This document shows, piece after piece, positions 8,583 to 16,266 of a DNA stretch of 64,000 bases. The translations under genes and the position numbers were made by a program. The notes under the pieces were generated by a model that saw only the letters and a program-made list of their open reading frames with translations, was not told where the DNA came from and did not search any database. Numbering within the stretch: position 1 is the first letter of the stretch; each line of letters begins with the position of its first letter. Source of the DNA: JAIBJN01 sp963839745 (GTDB lineage Bacteria > Actinomycetota > Thermoleophilia > Gaiellales > Gaiellaceae); contig CAWIWC010000006.1 in assembly GCA_963839745.1 (NCBI GenBank), positions 132,026 to 196,025 of the forward strand, read 5' to 3'.

Positions 8583-9163
8583 TGGCCCCACCTGCTCACG
8601 AGTGTCTGGTCGATTCCCAGCTGGTCGAGACATCGCGCTACCACGAAGTTGACCAGATCGTCGATGGTCTGGGGGGCATGGTAGAAGCCTGGAGCCGCGA
8701 AGACGACCGTGGCGCCTGCGCGCCTGAGGCGCAGGAGGTTCTCCAGATGGATGGTCGAAAGCGGAGTCTCCCTGGGAACGAGCATGAGCTTGCGCTCCTC
8801 CTTGAGGGCCACCGAGGCCGCGCGATGGACGAGATTCGCCATCGCGCCCGCGGCGATGCTCGCCGCGGTGGACATCGAGCACGGGCAGACAACGTAGCCG
8901 TCGACACGCGCCGAGCCGCTTGCGTAGGGCGTCGTGTAGTCGCGCAGGCCGACGACCGTGACGCCGTCGAGCCCATCGGTCAACCGCGCGGTCACGTCGT
9001 CGCGGGAGAGGGAGATGTCGCCGTACAGCTCGGCGCCGCACACCTGGACGCCGGCATCGGAGATGCAGAGGCCGACCTCGGCGCCGGCGGCCGACACGGC
9101 CTGCAGGAGCCGTCGGGCATACGGAGCGCCCGACGCGCCCGTGATCCCGAGGAAGACGTTCAC
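8579..9163 (-). CDS. ubiX: UbiX family flavin prenyltransferase
   Basis: UbiX makes prenylated FMN, the cofactor of UbiD-type decarboxylases. The N-terminus VNVFLGITGASGAPYARRLLQ is the flavin-binding signature; later blocks are VVCPCSMSTAASIAAGAMANLVHRAA, shown in part, VPRETPLSTIHLENLL and PGFYHAPQTIDDLVNFVVAR. It is 194 aa from GTG 9163. In futalosine organisms this protein is thought to serve the decarboxylation of the naphthoate intermediate, and the UbiD partner lies at 11817-13301. menG follows with ATGA overlap; the qcrC stop lies 14 bp upstream. Confidence 0.92.
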   Translation of the reverse strand: MNVFLGITGASGAPYARRLLQAVSAAGAEVGLCISDAGVQVCGAELYGDISLSRDDVTARLTDGLDGVTVVGLRDYTTPYASGSARVDGYVVCPCSMSTAASIAAGAMANLVHRAASVALKEERKLMLVPRETPLSTIHLENLLRLRRAGATVVFAAPGFYHAPQTIDDLVNFVVARCLDQLGIDQTLVSRWGQ

Positions 9164-9176
9164 GGGGCCGGGCGGC

Positions 9177-9992
9177 CTACTCGCCGCCGCCCTCGCCCTT
9201 CGACTCGGAGAGGAAGGTGCCGAGAAGCAAGAGGTTCTCCTCGCCGAGGTCCGCGTACGCAGGCATGACGGTATTTCCGAACTCGGCCGGGTTGGCGACG
9301 TACGCCGCGAACTCCTCCGGCGAGCGCCCGTCTGCACCGACCTCCGAGAGATCGGGTGCTCCGAGGTTGCTCGAGCCGGAGCCGAGATAGGTGTGGCAAC
9401 TCATGCAGCCCGACTCCGCGAAGAGTGTCGCGCCCGCAACCCCTTCCTCGGAGAGGCCCTGCTCCTGCTGCCAGGCTTCGACCTCCTCCACGGCCTCGCT
9501 GGCGAGGGCCTCCTCTGCGGTCGCGCCGCGATAGGTGAGGATGCCCATGGAGGCGATGACCAGGAGCGCGCCGACGACCGCGACGGGCCGCCGGACGAGC
9601 CGCCGCTCTCGCCGCCGGTCGATGAAGGGCAGGGCGATGAGCAGGATGAGCGCGATGGTCGGGATCCCGACCGTTCCGAGGACCACCGACTCGGGCCACT
9701 TGAAGATCCGCAGCAGGTAGAAGAGGAAGTAGAAGTACCAGTCGGGCCGCGGCACGAACGAGGTCGTGCCCGGGTCGGCCTCCTCGGTGTAGCGAGGCCC
9801 GAGGATGCCGGCGTCGCCCGCCTCCTCCCCCGAGGTGAAGTACCAGACGCAGGCGAGCGCGACGATGACGCACACCACGACGAGGCTCATGACCGTGTCG
9901 TGGAACATCGCGTACGGGTAGAAGGGCTTCCCGCGCTTGTCGACGTCCTCCTTGTACCGCTTGAAGTAGGCGCGCTCTTTTTCGTTGCTCAT
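9177..9992 (-). CDS. qcrC: menaquinol:cytochrome c reductase, cytochrome b C-terminal/cytochrome c subunit
   Basis: This 271-aa subunit fuses the subunit-IV part of cytochrome b with a c-type cytochrome, as in Bacillus QcrC. Three hydrophobic helices occupy the N-terminal 150 residues (VMSLVVVCVIVALACVWYF; PRPDWYFYFLFYLLRIFKWP; VGIPTIALILLIALPFIDRR). PDWYFLFYLLR is the diagnostic subunit-IV block. The C-terminal domain holds one haem c site, C-M-S-C-H, and a distal NTVMPAYADLG with a methionine ligand candidate. ATG 9992 is chosen over the upstream GTG because it directly follows the qcrB stop. It transfers electrons from the quinol site to the terminal oxidase chain. Confidence 0.9.
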   Translation of the reverse strand: MSNEKERAYFKRYKEDVDKRGKPFYPYAMFHDTVMSLVVVCVIVALACVWYFTSGEEAGDAGILGPRYTEEADPGTTSFVPRPDWYFYFLFYLLRIFKWPESVVLGTVGIPTIALILLIALPFIDRRRERRLVRRPVAVVGALLVIASMGILTYRGATAEEALASEAVEEVEAWQQEQGLSEEGVAGATLFAESGCMSCHTYLGSGSSNLGAPDLSEVGADGRSPEEFAAYVANPAEFGNTVMPAYADLGEENLLLLGTFLSESKGEGGGE

Positions 9993-9996
9993 GCGA

Positions 9997-10806
9997 TCAC
10001 GCCTCGGGCCGCCCTCTCGCGTCGGCGCCGGCGCCGTCACCGCGCGGCCTGGGCTCGACGAGCCCGCGCCTGCCCATGACGACCTCCTCGCGCTCCGCGC
10101 CGGCCGCGTCCTTCGACCAGGGCGGGGAGGTGACGCCGAGGCGGATGACGAGGTAGAGGTGAAGCGTGATCAGGGCGATCAGGGCGCCCGGTATGAGCAG
10201 CATGTGCATCGAGTAGAAGATCGAGAGCGTATTGGTGCCGATGTCCTGGCCTCCGCGCAGGAAGTCCGCGAGGAACGGGCCGACGAACGGCGCCGTCGCG
10301 TTCAGGTTGATGCCGACGACGGTGGCCCAGTAGGCCGTCTGGTCCCACGGGAGCAGGTAGCCCGTGAAGCCCTCGAGCATGGCGAGGACGAGGAGCAGGA
10401 CGCCGAGGAGCCAGTTGAGCTCGCGCGGGTACTTGTAAGCACCGAAGAGGAACACGCGCCCCATGTGCAGGAAGAGCAGGATGATGAAGACGCTCGCGCC
10501 CCAGCGGTGCATCCCGCGAACGAGCCAGCCGAGCGTGAGGTCGTTCGTGATCATCTGGATGGAGGCGTAGGCCTCCTCCGGCGACGGCTTGTAGTACATG
10601 GCGAGGATCACGCCGGTGAGCGCCTGGACGATGAACGCCGTCAGCGTTGCCGAACCGAGCGTGTGGAACCAGTTCGTGTCGTGCGGGACGCGACGGAAGA
10701 GGAAGTACTTGACGGCGCCGACGAGGCCCGAGCGCTCCTCGAGCCAGTCGACCGGCACGAGCGCGACGTGCTTGAGCTGATCCCCCTTGGACTTGGTTTG
10801 CGCCAT
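9997..10806 (-). CDS. qcrB: menaquinol:cytochrome c reductase, cytochrome b subunit
   Basis: This is the four-helix, di-haem N-terminal half of cytochrome b (269 aa). Visible landmarks are FHTLGSATLTAFIVQALTGV, GWLVRGMHRWGASVFIILLF, LEGFTGYLLPWDQTAYWAT and SIFYSMHMLLIPGALIALITLHLYLV, which supply the haem histidines. The C-terminal half is carried by qcrC, the split b6-type arrangement also found in Bacillus, whereas classic actinomycetes have one long QcrB. qcrA ends directly against its start. Confidence 0.93.
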   Translation of the reverse strand: MAQTKSKGDQLKHVALVPVDWLEERSGLVGAVKYFLFRRVPHDTNWFHTLGSATLTAFIVQALTGVILAMYYKPSPEEAYASIQMITNDLTLGWLVRGMHRWGASVFIILLFLHMGRVFLFGAYKYPRELNWLLGVLLLVLAMLEGFTGYLLPWDQTAYWATVVGINLNATAPFVGPFLADFLRGGQDIGTNTLSIFYSMHMLLIPGALIALITLHLYLVIRLGVTSPPWSKDAAGAEREEVVMGRRGLVEPRPRGDGAGADARGRPEA

Positions 10807-11748
10807 CTAGGGAGTGATCGGGTAGAGCCACGCCTCGTACCCGTCGACGTGCACGCCCGGGTCGGCATGGCGATAGCGGACAGCGACGGCGTCGGCGCCC
10901 TCGCCTTCGACGACGGCGACGGTGTAGAGCTCGCCGAGCCAGAGGCTGCCGTTGATGATCGAGTACTCGAAGCGGTCGAGGGCGTGGACCGGCGGCCCGG
11001 CCGTCCGGTTGCCCTCGATGTCGTAGGCACCTCCGTGACAGGGGCAGCCGAAGCCGGATGGCTGTGTCGGCGTGAGCATCACCGGCGCGGCCGACGTCTG
11101 CACCTCCTCGGGCTCGCCGGGCGGGCCTTGGGGCTGTGTCGGGCAGCCGAGGTGCACGCACCGGTTGAAGATGATCGTGAAGCTCGGGACGTCGTTCTTG
11201 AGCCCGTTGTAGCGGATGAACGCGGTACGCCTCGTGACGTTGCCCTTCTCCGGCTCGGCGGTGAAGGTCGCGATCCGCCACTCGCCCTCGGGGTAGTTGT
11301 CCATCGGCCCGAGGTCGACGTCTGGCTCTTCTTGCCCGACGAACGCGGGAAGGACGGCGAAGCCGAGCACGGGCACCGTGATGATCCCGCCGATGACGGC
11401 ACCGAGACCGAGCGTCGCGCCCTCGAGGAACTTCGAGCGCGGGAAGCGCTCGGGCTCGCCGGGCTCGCCCTCCTCCACGGTGAGCGGCGGCGGGGCCACG
11501 ACGGGCTCCGGCTCGGGAGCGGCACGGACGTCACGCGTCACGTCCCGGATCCAGAGGAACCCGAAGATGACGGCGAGGACGATGCCGACCACGGCCGCCC
11601 ACATGCTCACGATCAGGCCGACGAGGATGAGTGCGACGGCGCCGGCGAAGGCGAACGGCCAGATCGTCGGCGGCGGGAGGTGGGCGCCGGGATCCTCGTG
11701 CTCGTGTGTCTCGGAGGTCTCCTCCGGCCGCTCTAGCTCGTCCGCCAC
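10807..11748 (-). CDS. qcrA: menaquinol:cytochrome c reductase, Rieske iron-sulfur subunit
   Basis: QcrA carries the Rieske [2Fe-2S] cluster. The ligand boxes are C197-V-H199-L-G-C and C235-P-C237-H238-G-G. Upstream are two adjacent helices (residues about 32-67) and a third (115-138), so this 313-aa protein has the three-helix anchor of actinobacterial Rieske subunits rather than one. The N-terminus is rich in Glu and Pro. Start is GTG 11748 with GGAGGA eight bases upstream, making it the first gene of the qcr-mqn operon. The 68-bp gap to ubiD holds no strong terminator. Confidence 0.94.
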   Translation of the reverse strand: MADELERPEETSETHEHEDPGAHLPPPTIWPFAFAGAVALILVGLIVSMWAAVVGIVLAVIFGFLWIRDVTRDVRAAPEPEPVVAPPPLTVEEGEPGEPERFPRSKFLEGATLGLGAVIGGIITVPVLGFAVLPAFVGQEEPDVDLGPMDNYPEGEWRIATFTAEPEKGNVTRRTAFIRYNGLKNDVPSFTIIFNRCVHLGCPTQPQGPPGEPEEVQTSAAPVMLTPTQPSGFGCPCHGGAYDIEGNRTAGPPVHALDRFEYSIINGSLWLGELYTVAVVEGEGADAVAVRYRHADPGVHVDGYEAWLYPITP

Positions 11749-11816
11749 CCAGCTTCCTCCGTCAGATCCTGGTTGTTACAAGCGTCGAGCATTCTTCCCC
11801 TGAGCGCTCGATCCTG

Positions 11817-13301
11817 TCAACGACGTACCTTCTGCCTCAAGACCTGGGAAATCCGCCCGTTCCCGGAGGCCTCCTGGTCGAGTCCGAACTCGCTCCACCG
11901 GCGGTCGACGGCGTCACGAACCTCCTGGGTCATCTCGATCCGCTCCGGCCACTCGCGCGCGCCCTCCTCGGGCCACTTGTGGGTCGCGTCGATCCCGAGC
12001 TTACCGCCGTAGCAGGGCAGCATGGCCGCGTGGTCGAGCTGGTCGAGCGGGCCCTCGGTGAGCACGACGTCGCGCTTCGGGTCGACGTTGGCGCAGACGT
12101 GGAAGAAGACCTGCTCGTAGTCGTGCACGTCGATGTGCTCGTCGACGACGACCACCGACTTGGAGAGTGAGAGCATCCCGAGGCCCCAGATCGCGTGCAT
12201 GACCTTGCGCGCATGGCCGGGGAAGGCCTTCCGGACGGAGACGATGACGCAGTTGTGGAAAGCGCCCGCGACCGGGAGGTCGTAGTCGACGATCTCCGGA
12301 ACCGTCATGCGGATCGCCGGGAGGAAGATCCGCTCGGTCGCCTTGCCGAGCCACGCGTCCTCGGCCGGCGGCACGCCGACGACGATCGAGGGGTAGATCG
12401 CGTCGCGTCGCATCGTCATGGCCGTGAGGCGGAAGACCGGGAAGGGCTCGGGCGGCGAGTAGTAGCCGGTGTGGTCGCCGAACGGCCCCTCGACACCCAT
12501 GTCGCCGGCCTCGATCCGCCCCTCGAGCACGATCTCGGCGTTGGCCGGCACTTCGAGGTCGACCGTCTTGCACTTGACGAGCTCGACCGACTCGCCGCGG
12601 AGGAAGCCGGCCAGCATGAACTCGTCGATGTGCTTCGGGAGCGGAGCGCTCGCCGAGTACGCCGTGATCGGGTCGAGGCCGAGCGCAACCGCGACCGGGA
12701 TCGACCCCTCGGCGGCGAGCCAGTCCGCACGCCCGTCCTTGTGCACCTGCCAGTGCATGTAGGTCGACGTCGCGTCGATCTTCTGCATCCGGTACATGCC
12801 GACGTTGCGGACGCCAGTGCGCGGGTCCTTGGTGATCACGGCCGGGAGCGTGATAAACGGCGCGGGGTCGCCGGGCCAGCAGTGCTGGATCGGCAGCGCG
12901 TCGAGGTCGGGCTCGAGCACGAGCTCCTGGCACGCGCCCTTCGAAACGCTCTTCGGCATCGAGTCGGCCAGGCGCTTGAGCTTGCCGAGGCCCTTGACCT
13001 TCTCGACGAGCCCCTGCGGCGGCTGCATCTCGAGCACGTCCTCGAGCTTGCGCGCGACCGCATCGAGGCTCTCCTCGCCGAAGGCCATGCACGTGCGGCG
13101 CTCCGTGCCGAACTGGTTGATCAGGAGCGGCCGCTGGGAGCCCTTCACGTTGGTGAAGAGGAGCGCGGGGCCGCCGCTCTTGACCACACGATCGGTGATC
13201 TCCGTGACCTCGAGGTACGGATCGACCTCGGCTTCGATCTCGACCAGCTCGCCCTCCCGGCGCAGCAGATCGATCCAGGAGCGCAGATCAGCGGCAGGCA
13301 C
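11817..13301 (-). CDS. UbiD family decarboxylase, probable menaquinone-pathway decarboxylase
   Basis: This is a prenyl-FMN-dependent decarboxylase (494 aa). Family blocks include LRREGELVEIEAEVDPYLEV, KGSQRPLLINQFGTERR, TLPAVITKDPRTGVRNVGMYR, LGLDPITAYSASAPLP, GPFGDHTGYYSPPEP with the Glu-Asp catalytic region, and SKSVVVVDEHIDVHD. Together with UbiX it probably decarboxylates 1,4-dihydroxy-6-naphthoate or its prenylated form (the MqnL role); that assignment rests on context. Other UbiD members act on aromatic acids, which is the main alternative. GTG 13301 is preceded at 8 nt by TAAACT. Confidence 0.87.
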   Translation of the reverse strand: MPAADLRSWIDLLRREGELVEIEAEVDPYLEVTEITDRVVKSGGPALLFTNVKGSQRPLLINQFGTERRTCMAFGEESLDAVARKLEDVLEMQPPQGLVEKVKGLGKLKRLADSMPKSVSKGACQELVLEPDLDALPIQHCWPGDPAPFITLPAVITKDPRTGVRNVGMYRMQKIDATSTYMHWQVHKDGRADWLAAEGSIPVAVALGLDPITAYSASAPLPKHIDEFMLAGFLRGESVELVKCKTVDLEVPANAEIVLEGRIEAGDMGVEGPFGDHTGYYSPPEPFPVFRLTAMTMRRDAIYPSIVVGVPPAEDAWLGKATERIFLPAIRMTVPEIVDYDLPVAGAFHNCVIVSVRKAFPGHARKVMHAIWGLGMLSLSKSVVVVDEHIDVHDYEQVFFHVCANVDPKRDVVLTEGPLDQLDHAAMLPCYGGKLGIDATHKWPEEGAREWPERIEMTQEVRDAVDRRWSEFGLDQEASGNGRISQVLRQKVRR

Positions 13302-13321
13302 CGCTGTCGAGTTTATCCGTG

Positions 13322-13489
13322 CTAGTGCCCGCGGCCGCGCCGGTGCGACGCCCAGCGGCTCAACTGGCCGAGCGCGATCACGCTGCAGAAGATGAGGCCG
13401 ACGACCAGCATCGCGACGATGATGTCGCGGCCCTCCTCCGCAGTGGACTTCTCCGCGGCGAGGACGAGTGCGTTGGCGAGAGCGCTCAT
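13322..13489 (-). CDS. 55-aa single-pass membrane protein
   Basis: The reading is MSALANALVLAAEKSTAEEG, then a hydrophobic helix DIIVAMLVVGLIFCSVIALG and a basic tail QLSRWASHRRGRGH. It fits between ubiD and the next gene without overlap and has its own TAAACT box eight bases before the ATG. A positive-inside topology puts the C-terminus in the cytoplasm. No family is recognised. The neighbourhood (UbiD, quinol reductase) suggests but does not show a respiratory role. Confidence 0.6.
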   Translation of the reverse strand: MSALANALVLAAEKSTAEEGRDIIVAMLVVGLIFCSVIALGQLSRWASHRRGRGH

Positions 13490-13500
13490 CGCGGCTGAGT

Positions 13501-14049
13501 TTAATGCACGCGCTCGGCGTGAAGCGCCAGAGCGCGCGCGACCGCCCCGGAACCGGCCTCGAGCTCGGCGACCGCCTGCAGCGGCGCCGGGTCGGCCTGG
13601 AGGCGCAACGCGGCTCGGCCGGTCTCGAGCCTGACGTCGATCGATCCGAGGAGTGCGGCGGTTCCCGCCCACGCGGCGCCGTCCCCCTCCCGCTCCTCCG
13701 CGCGAAGCTGGGCGCAGAGCGAGATGAGCTCGGCGAGGGCGGCGACGACTGTCACCTGGCCGTGCGCTGCGACACGGACGAGCCCGTGCGCGTAGAGGTA
13801 GTCGCCGAGCAGGATGGCCGTGTCTGAATCGGCCGGGGCGAAGAGGCGCGGCCGGCCGTAGTGGAGGAGGTAGCCCTCGTAGATCGATTCCAGTCCGAGG
13901 GCGTGGCGCGCCGGCGCGAGCGCCGAGAAGACCGGCGTCTCCTCCCGCTCGCCCACCGGGCGAAGGGCCGCGGCCCAGAGCGCGCTCTCGCGCTTGGCCT
14001 CGCCGGCGATCACCTCCCAGACGGAGAGCTCAGCGGCCGAAGAACTCAC
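13501..14049 (-). CDS. uncharacterised protein resembling a degenerate polyprenyl synthase
   Basis: The 182-aa protein starts VSSSAAELSVWEVIAGEAKR and overlaps the hemL end by 20 bp. Its central ILLGDYLYAHGLVRVAAHGQVTVVAAL (part) strongly recalls AAGDYLFARAFSELAATGDA of the polyprenyl synthase at 6985-7905, and LISLCAQLRAEER occupies the place of the next helix. Neither aspartate-rich DDxxD motif is present, so catalysis is unlikely. It could be a regulatory partner of the synthase, comparable in idea to small subunits of heteromeric prenyl synthases; this is an inference from one shared helix and context. Confidence 0.6.
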   Translation of the reverse strand: MSSSAAELSVWEVIAGEAKRESALWAAALRPVGEREETPVFSALAPARHALGLESIYEGYLLHYGRPRLFAPADSDTAILLGDYLYAHGLVRVAAHGQVTVVAALAELISLCAQLRAEEREGDGAAWAGTAALLGSIDVRLETGRAALRLQADPAPLQAVAELEAGSGAVARALALHAERVH

Positions 14050-15304
14050 GCGCGGCCTCCACGGTCGCGTCGATCTCCGCCTCGCCGTGCGCCGTGGAGA
14101 CGAACAGCGCCTCGAACTGCGAGGGCGCGACGTAGATCCCGGCGGCGAGCAGGTGGCGGAACCACGCTGCGAAGCGCTCGGTGTCGCTCTCCGACGCGTC
14201 CCGGAAGTTCCGCACCGGCCCTTCCCGGAAGAAGAGGGTCGCCATCGCCCCGACGCGCTGGACGCACACCTGCTCGCCCTCGGCCGCACCGCCGAGGCCG
14301 GCTTCCAGCCGTGCGCCCAGCTCCTCCAGGCGCTCGTAGACCGCGGCATCGCGCAGCCGGCGCAGGACGACGAGCGCGGCCGCCGTGGCGAGCGGGTTCC
14401 CGGAGAGGGTCCCCGCCTGGTACACCGGCCCGGCGGGGGCCAGCTCGGACATGACGTCGGCGCGCCCGCCGAACGCTGCCAGGGGCAGCCCGCCGCCGGC
14501 GATCTTGCCGAGCACGGTCAGGTCGGGCGTGACGCCGTACAGCTCCTGCGCCCCGCCGCGCGCGACCCGGAAACCGGTGATGACCTCGTCGAAGACGAGC
14601 AGCGCCCCGGAGGCGTCGCAGAGTGCCCGCAGCACCTCGAGGAAGCCCGGGTCGGGCGGGACGACACCCATGTTCCCGGCGACGGGCTCGACGACGATCG
14701 CGGCCAGTCCCTCCCCGTAGCGCTCGACCGCTGCGGCTGCGGCATCGACGTCGTTGTAGGCCGTCACCACCGTGTCGGCGGCGGCGCCCGGAGGCACGCC
14801 GGGGGTGGCCGGAAGGCCGAGCGTCGCGAGGCCGGAGCCGGCCTCGGCGAGCAGCCCGTCGGAGTGCCCGTGGTAGCAGCCCGTGAACTTGAGGACGCGG
14901 TCTCGTCGCGTGAACCCGCGCGCGAGCCGCAGCGCGCTCATCGCCGCCTCCGTTCCGGACGAGACGAGGCGCACCTGCTCGACGGAGGGCACCGCGTCGA
15001 CGATCTCCTCGGCGAGCGCGACCTCGCGCTCGGTCGGCACGCCGAAGGTCGTCCCCTCGGCTGCGGCCTCCTGCACGGCCTCGACGATCTCGGGATCCGC
15101 GTGGCCGAAGACGAGCGGGCCCCAGGACATGACCCAGTCGACGTAGCGGTTGCCGTCGGCATCCCACAGGTATGGGCCTTCGCCGCGCGCGGCGAAGAAC
15201 GGCTCCTCGGCCCCGACCGCGCCCCATGCGCGGACCGGGGAGTTGACGCCGCCGGGGATGACCTTGCGCGCGCGGCGGAAGAGGCCGCTCGCGGTCAGGT
15301 CCAC
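14030..15304 (-). CDS. hemL: glutamate-1-semialdehyde 2,1-aminomutase
   Basis: HemL makes 5-aminolevulinate for haem. The 424-aa PLP enzyme starts VDLTASGLFRRARKVIPGGV and shows the family blocks NSPVRAWGAV, DADGNRYVDWVMSWGPLVFG, SSGTEAAMSALRLARGFTRR, KFTGCYHGHSDGLL, LVFDEVITGFRV and LGKIAGGGLPLAAFGG with the PLP lysine. GTG 15304 overlaps the end of hemB, so both 5-ALA synthesis and its use are translated together. The supply of haem matches the neighbouring cytochrome bc genes. Confidence 0.95.
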   Translation of the reverse strand: MDLTASGLFRRARKVIPGGVNSPVRAWGAVGAEEPFFAARGEGPYLWDADGNRYVDWVMSWGPLVFGHADPEIVEAVQEAAAEGTTFGVPTEREVALAEEIVDAVPSVEQVRLVSSGTEAAMSALRLARGFTRRDRVLKFTGCYHGHSDGLLAEAGSGLATLGLPATPGVPPGAAADTVVTAYNDVDAAAAAVERYGEGLAAIVVEPVAGNMGVVPPDPGFLEVLRALCDASGALLVFDEVITGFRVARGGAQELYGVTPDLTVLGKIAGGGLPLAAFGGRADVMSELAPAGPVYQAGTLSGNPLATAAALVVLRRLRDAAVYERLEELGARLEAGLGGAAEGEQVCVQRVGAMATLFFREGPVRNFRDASESDTERFAAWFRHLLAAGIYVAPSQFEALFVSTAHGEAEIDATVEAAREFFGR

Positions 15305-16266
15305 CCCGCCAGCTCCTTCGCCCAGTACGAGACGATCACGTCGGCGCCCGCGCGCTTGATCGCGGTCAGGCCTTCCACTGCAGCCTGGCGCTCGTCGAGC
15401 CAGCCGCGTGCAGCGGCGGCCTTCACCATCGCGTACTCGCCGCTCACGTTGTAGGCGAAGAGCGGCGCGTCGAAGCGCTCGCGGGCGGCCCGGATCACGT
15501 CGAGGTAGGGAAGCGCCGGCTTGACCATGATCGCGTCGGCGCCCTCGGCGAGGTCGAGCTCGCACTCGCGGATCGCCTCGCGGACGTTGGGCGGGTCCAT
15601 CTGGTAGCTGCGCCGGTCGCCGAACGCCGGGGTCGACTCGGCCGCCTCCCGGAACGGCCCGTAGAAGGCCGAGGCGTACTTGGCCGAGTAGGCGACGATC
15701 GGGAGCTGATCGAAGCCGTCGCCGTCGAGCGCGCCGCGGATCGCGCCGACGCGTCCGTCGAGCATGTCGCTCGGGCAGACGGCGTCGGCGCCGGCCTCCG
15801 CATGGCTCACGGCGGTCTTGGCCAGAAGTTCGAGCGAGACGTCGTTCAGCACCTCGTCGCCCTCGACGAGCCCACAGTGCCCGTGGGAGGTGTACTCGCA
15901 CAGGCAGACGTCCGTGAGGAGCACGAGCCCGGGCACCTGCTCCCGGAGGGCGCGCAGCGCCCGCTGCACGATTCCGTCCTCGTCGTACGCGCCCGAGGCT
16001 GCCTCGTCCTTCTCCTCGGGGATCCCGAAGAGGAGCACGGCACTGACGCCGAGGCGGTGCGCGTCGGCGGCCTCCTCGCAGAGCTTGTCCACCGAGCGCT
16101 GCGCGATGCCCGGCAGGCCCTCGAGCGGCCGCTCCACCCCTTCGCCCGGGCAGGCGAAGAGCGGGTAGACGAAGTCGTCGAGCGAGAGCCGCGTCTCGCG
16201 CACGAGCGAGCGGAGCGCGGCCGTGCGCCGGAACCGCCGCAGCCGGGTGACGGGGAACGTGCTCAC
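15295..16266 (-). CDS. hemB: porphobilinogen synthase (delta-aminolevulinic acid dehydratase)
   Basis: HemB condenses two 5-aminolevulinate molecules to porphobilinogen. In 323 aa it shows LLTDVCLCEYTSHGHCG, the cysteine-containing metal site of zinc-type enzymes, then VCPSDMLDGRVGAIR, IVAYSAKYASAFYGPFREA with one active-site lysine and IMVKPALPYLDVIR with the Schiff-base lysine. The start is GTG 16266, sharing one base with the TAG of the ABC permease upstream (TAGTG). hemL follows with overlap. Confidence 0.96.
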   Translation of the reverse strand: MSTFPVTRLRRFRRTAALRSLVRETRLSLDDFVYPLFACPGEGVERPLEGLPGIAQRSVDKLCEEAADAHRLGVSAVLLFGIPEEKDEAASGAYDEDGIVQRALRALREQVPGLVLLTDVCLCEYTSHGHCGLVEGDEVLNDVSLELLAKTAVSHAEAGADAVCPSDMLDGRVGAIRGALDGDGFDQLPIVAYSAKYASAFYGPFREAAESTPAFGDRRSYQMDPPNVREAIRECELDLAEGADAIMVKPALPYLDVIRAARERFDAPLFAYNVSGEYAMVKAAAARGWLDERQAAVEGLTAIKRAGADVIVSYWAKELAGWT

